Source of the DNA: Oligoflexales bacterium
GTDB taxonomy: Bacteria; Bdellovibrionota; Oligoflexia; Oligoflexales; Oligoflexaceae
NCBI GenBank assembly: GCA_015232735.1
Contig: JADFZC010000167.1
Span: 1 to 6,021, forward strand
Direction: 5' to 3'
DNA: 6,021 bases
Shown: positions 5,965-6,021 of the stretch, in pieces
Position numbering within the stretch: position 1 is the stretch's first letter
Layout of the letters: every line of letters begins with the position of its first letter
Notes under the pieces: generated by a model
Told to the model about the DNA's origin: nothing
What the model saw: only the letters and a program-made list of their open reading frames with translations
The model's database searches: none
Made by a program: the position numbers and the translations under genes

Positions 5965-6014
5965 GGTTTCATCAAGTTTAAGGAAACCTCGTCCTTCAGG
6001 GCGAGGTAGTTCAA
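5965..6014 (+). mobile_element. IS200/IS605/IS1341-type right-end-like relic (hairpin plus TCAA)
   Basis: On the plus strand, CCTCGTCC (5987-5994) and GGGCGAGG (5999-6006) form an 8-bp stem with one G-T wobble around a TTCA loop, followed at once by TAGTTCAA (6007-6014). A further inverted repeat GGTTTC (5965-5970) / GAAACC (5983-5988) lies just before it. A GAAxCC hairpin with a CTTCAGG-like tip followed by a short GTTCA tail is the layout I associate with right ends of TnpB-carrying IS605/IS1341 elements, where it also forms the 3' part of the guide (omega) RNA; IS608 is cut at TCAA on this side. No tnpA or tnpB is present, and the place where tnpB should be is occupied by the antisense lipoprotein gene, so this would be a solo end or a derived palindromic repeat. 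A plain hairpin in the 5' leader is the alternative. Confidence 0.5.
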
Positions 6015-6021
6015 GCTAACC

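Noticed and set aside
5793..6014. A 73-codon minus-strand frame starting in the hairpin and running over the signal peptide region
   Set aside because: It begins inside the palindrome, overlaps the lipoprotein start out of frame and lacks its own Shine-Dalgarno. Peptides like NYLALKDEVS are what this type of hairpin encodes by chance when read through.
5947..6021. A sigma-70 promoter for the lipoprotein operon in the visible leader (TTGAAC or TTGATG as -35)
   Set aside because: No acceptable -10 lies at 16-18 bases from either; the best TATGCT candidate overlaps the ribosome binding site region. The promoter is probably outside the window.

Overview
The window is almost entirely filled by two long, adjacent, same-strand (minus) genes that are clearly paralogous. 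Each encodes a large (996 and 955 residue) exported lipoprotein with the same architecture: an N-terminal signal peptide with a lipidation cysteine, a short Lys/Ser-rich tether, two carboxypeptidase-regulatory-like beta-sandwich modules, and about seven tandem Ig/Fn3-like beta repeats of roughly 80-125 residues, running to the last residue. I do not recognise a named gene and I see no catalytic motif. The likeliest role is structural or adhesive at the cell envelope, but that is inference.

Layout from left to right. At 2-76 there is a plus-strand reading frame open from the window edge, probably the C-terminal end of a convergent gene. Its stop overlaps the stop of the second lipoprotein gene. 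At 71-2938 (minus) lies the downstream lipoprotein, and at 2956-5946 (minus) the upstream one. Only 17 bases separate them, and these hold the ribosome binding site of the downstream gene, so they are almost certainly one transcription unit read from right to left. At 5947-6021, upstream of the first gene, is a 75-base leader with a good Shine-Dalgarno and a strong palindrome. The palindrome and its flank (hairpin, then GTAGTTCAA) look like the right end of an IS200/IS605/IS1341-type (TnpB) element, seen here without any transposase gene.

Organism: the lipoprotein signals imply a diderm bacterium. GC content is moderate (mid-40s percent by eye). The lipobox of the upstream protein is relaxed (Ser-Ala-Ser-Cys), as is often seen in spirochaetes. 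Spirochaetes or deltaproteobacteria-like lineages are reasonable guesses, but the window cannot settle this.

No tRNA, rRNA, CRISPR array, complete insertion sequence or convincing promoter or terminator was found. The many plus-strand open frames opposite the two genes are antisense shadows. The main point of interest is the tandem pair itself: two diverged copies of a multi-domain repeat lipoprotein that keep the same repeat order, the same cysteine pair in repeat 5 and the same inter-module motif, but differ in lipobox, +2 residue and a Cys/Asn/Thr-rich insertion in the last repeat.
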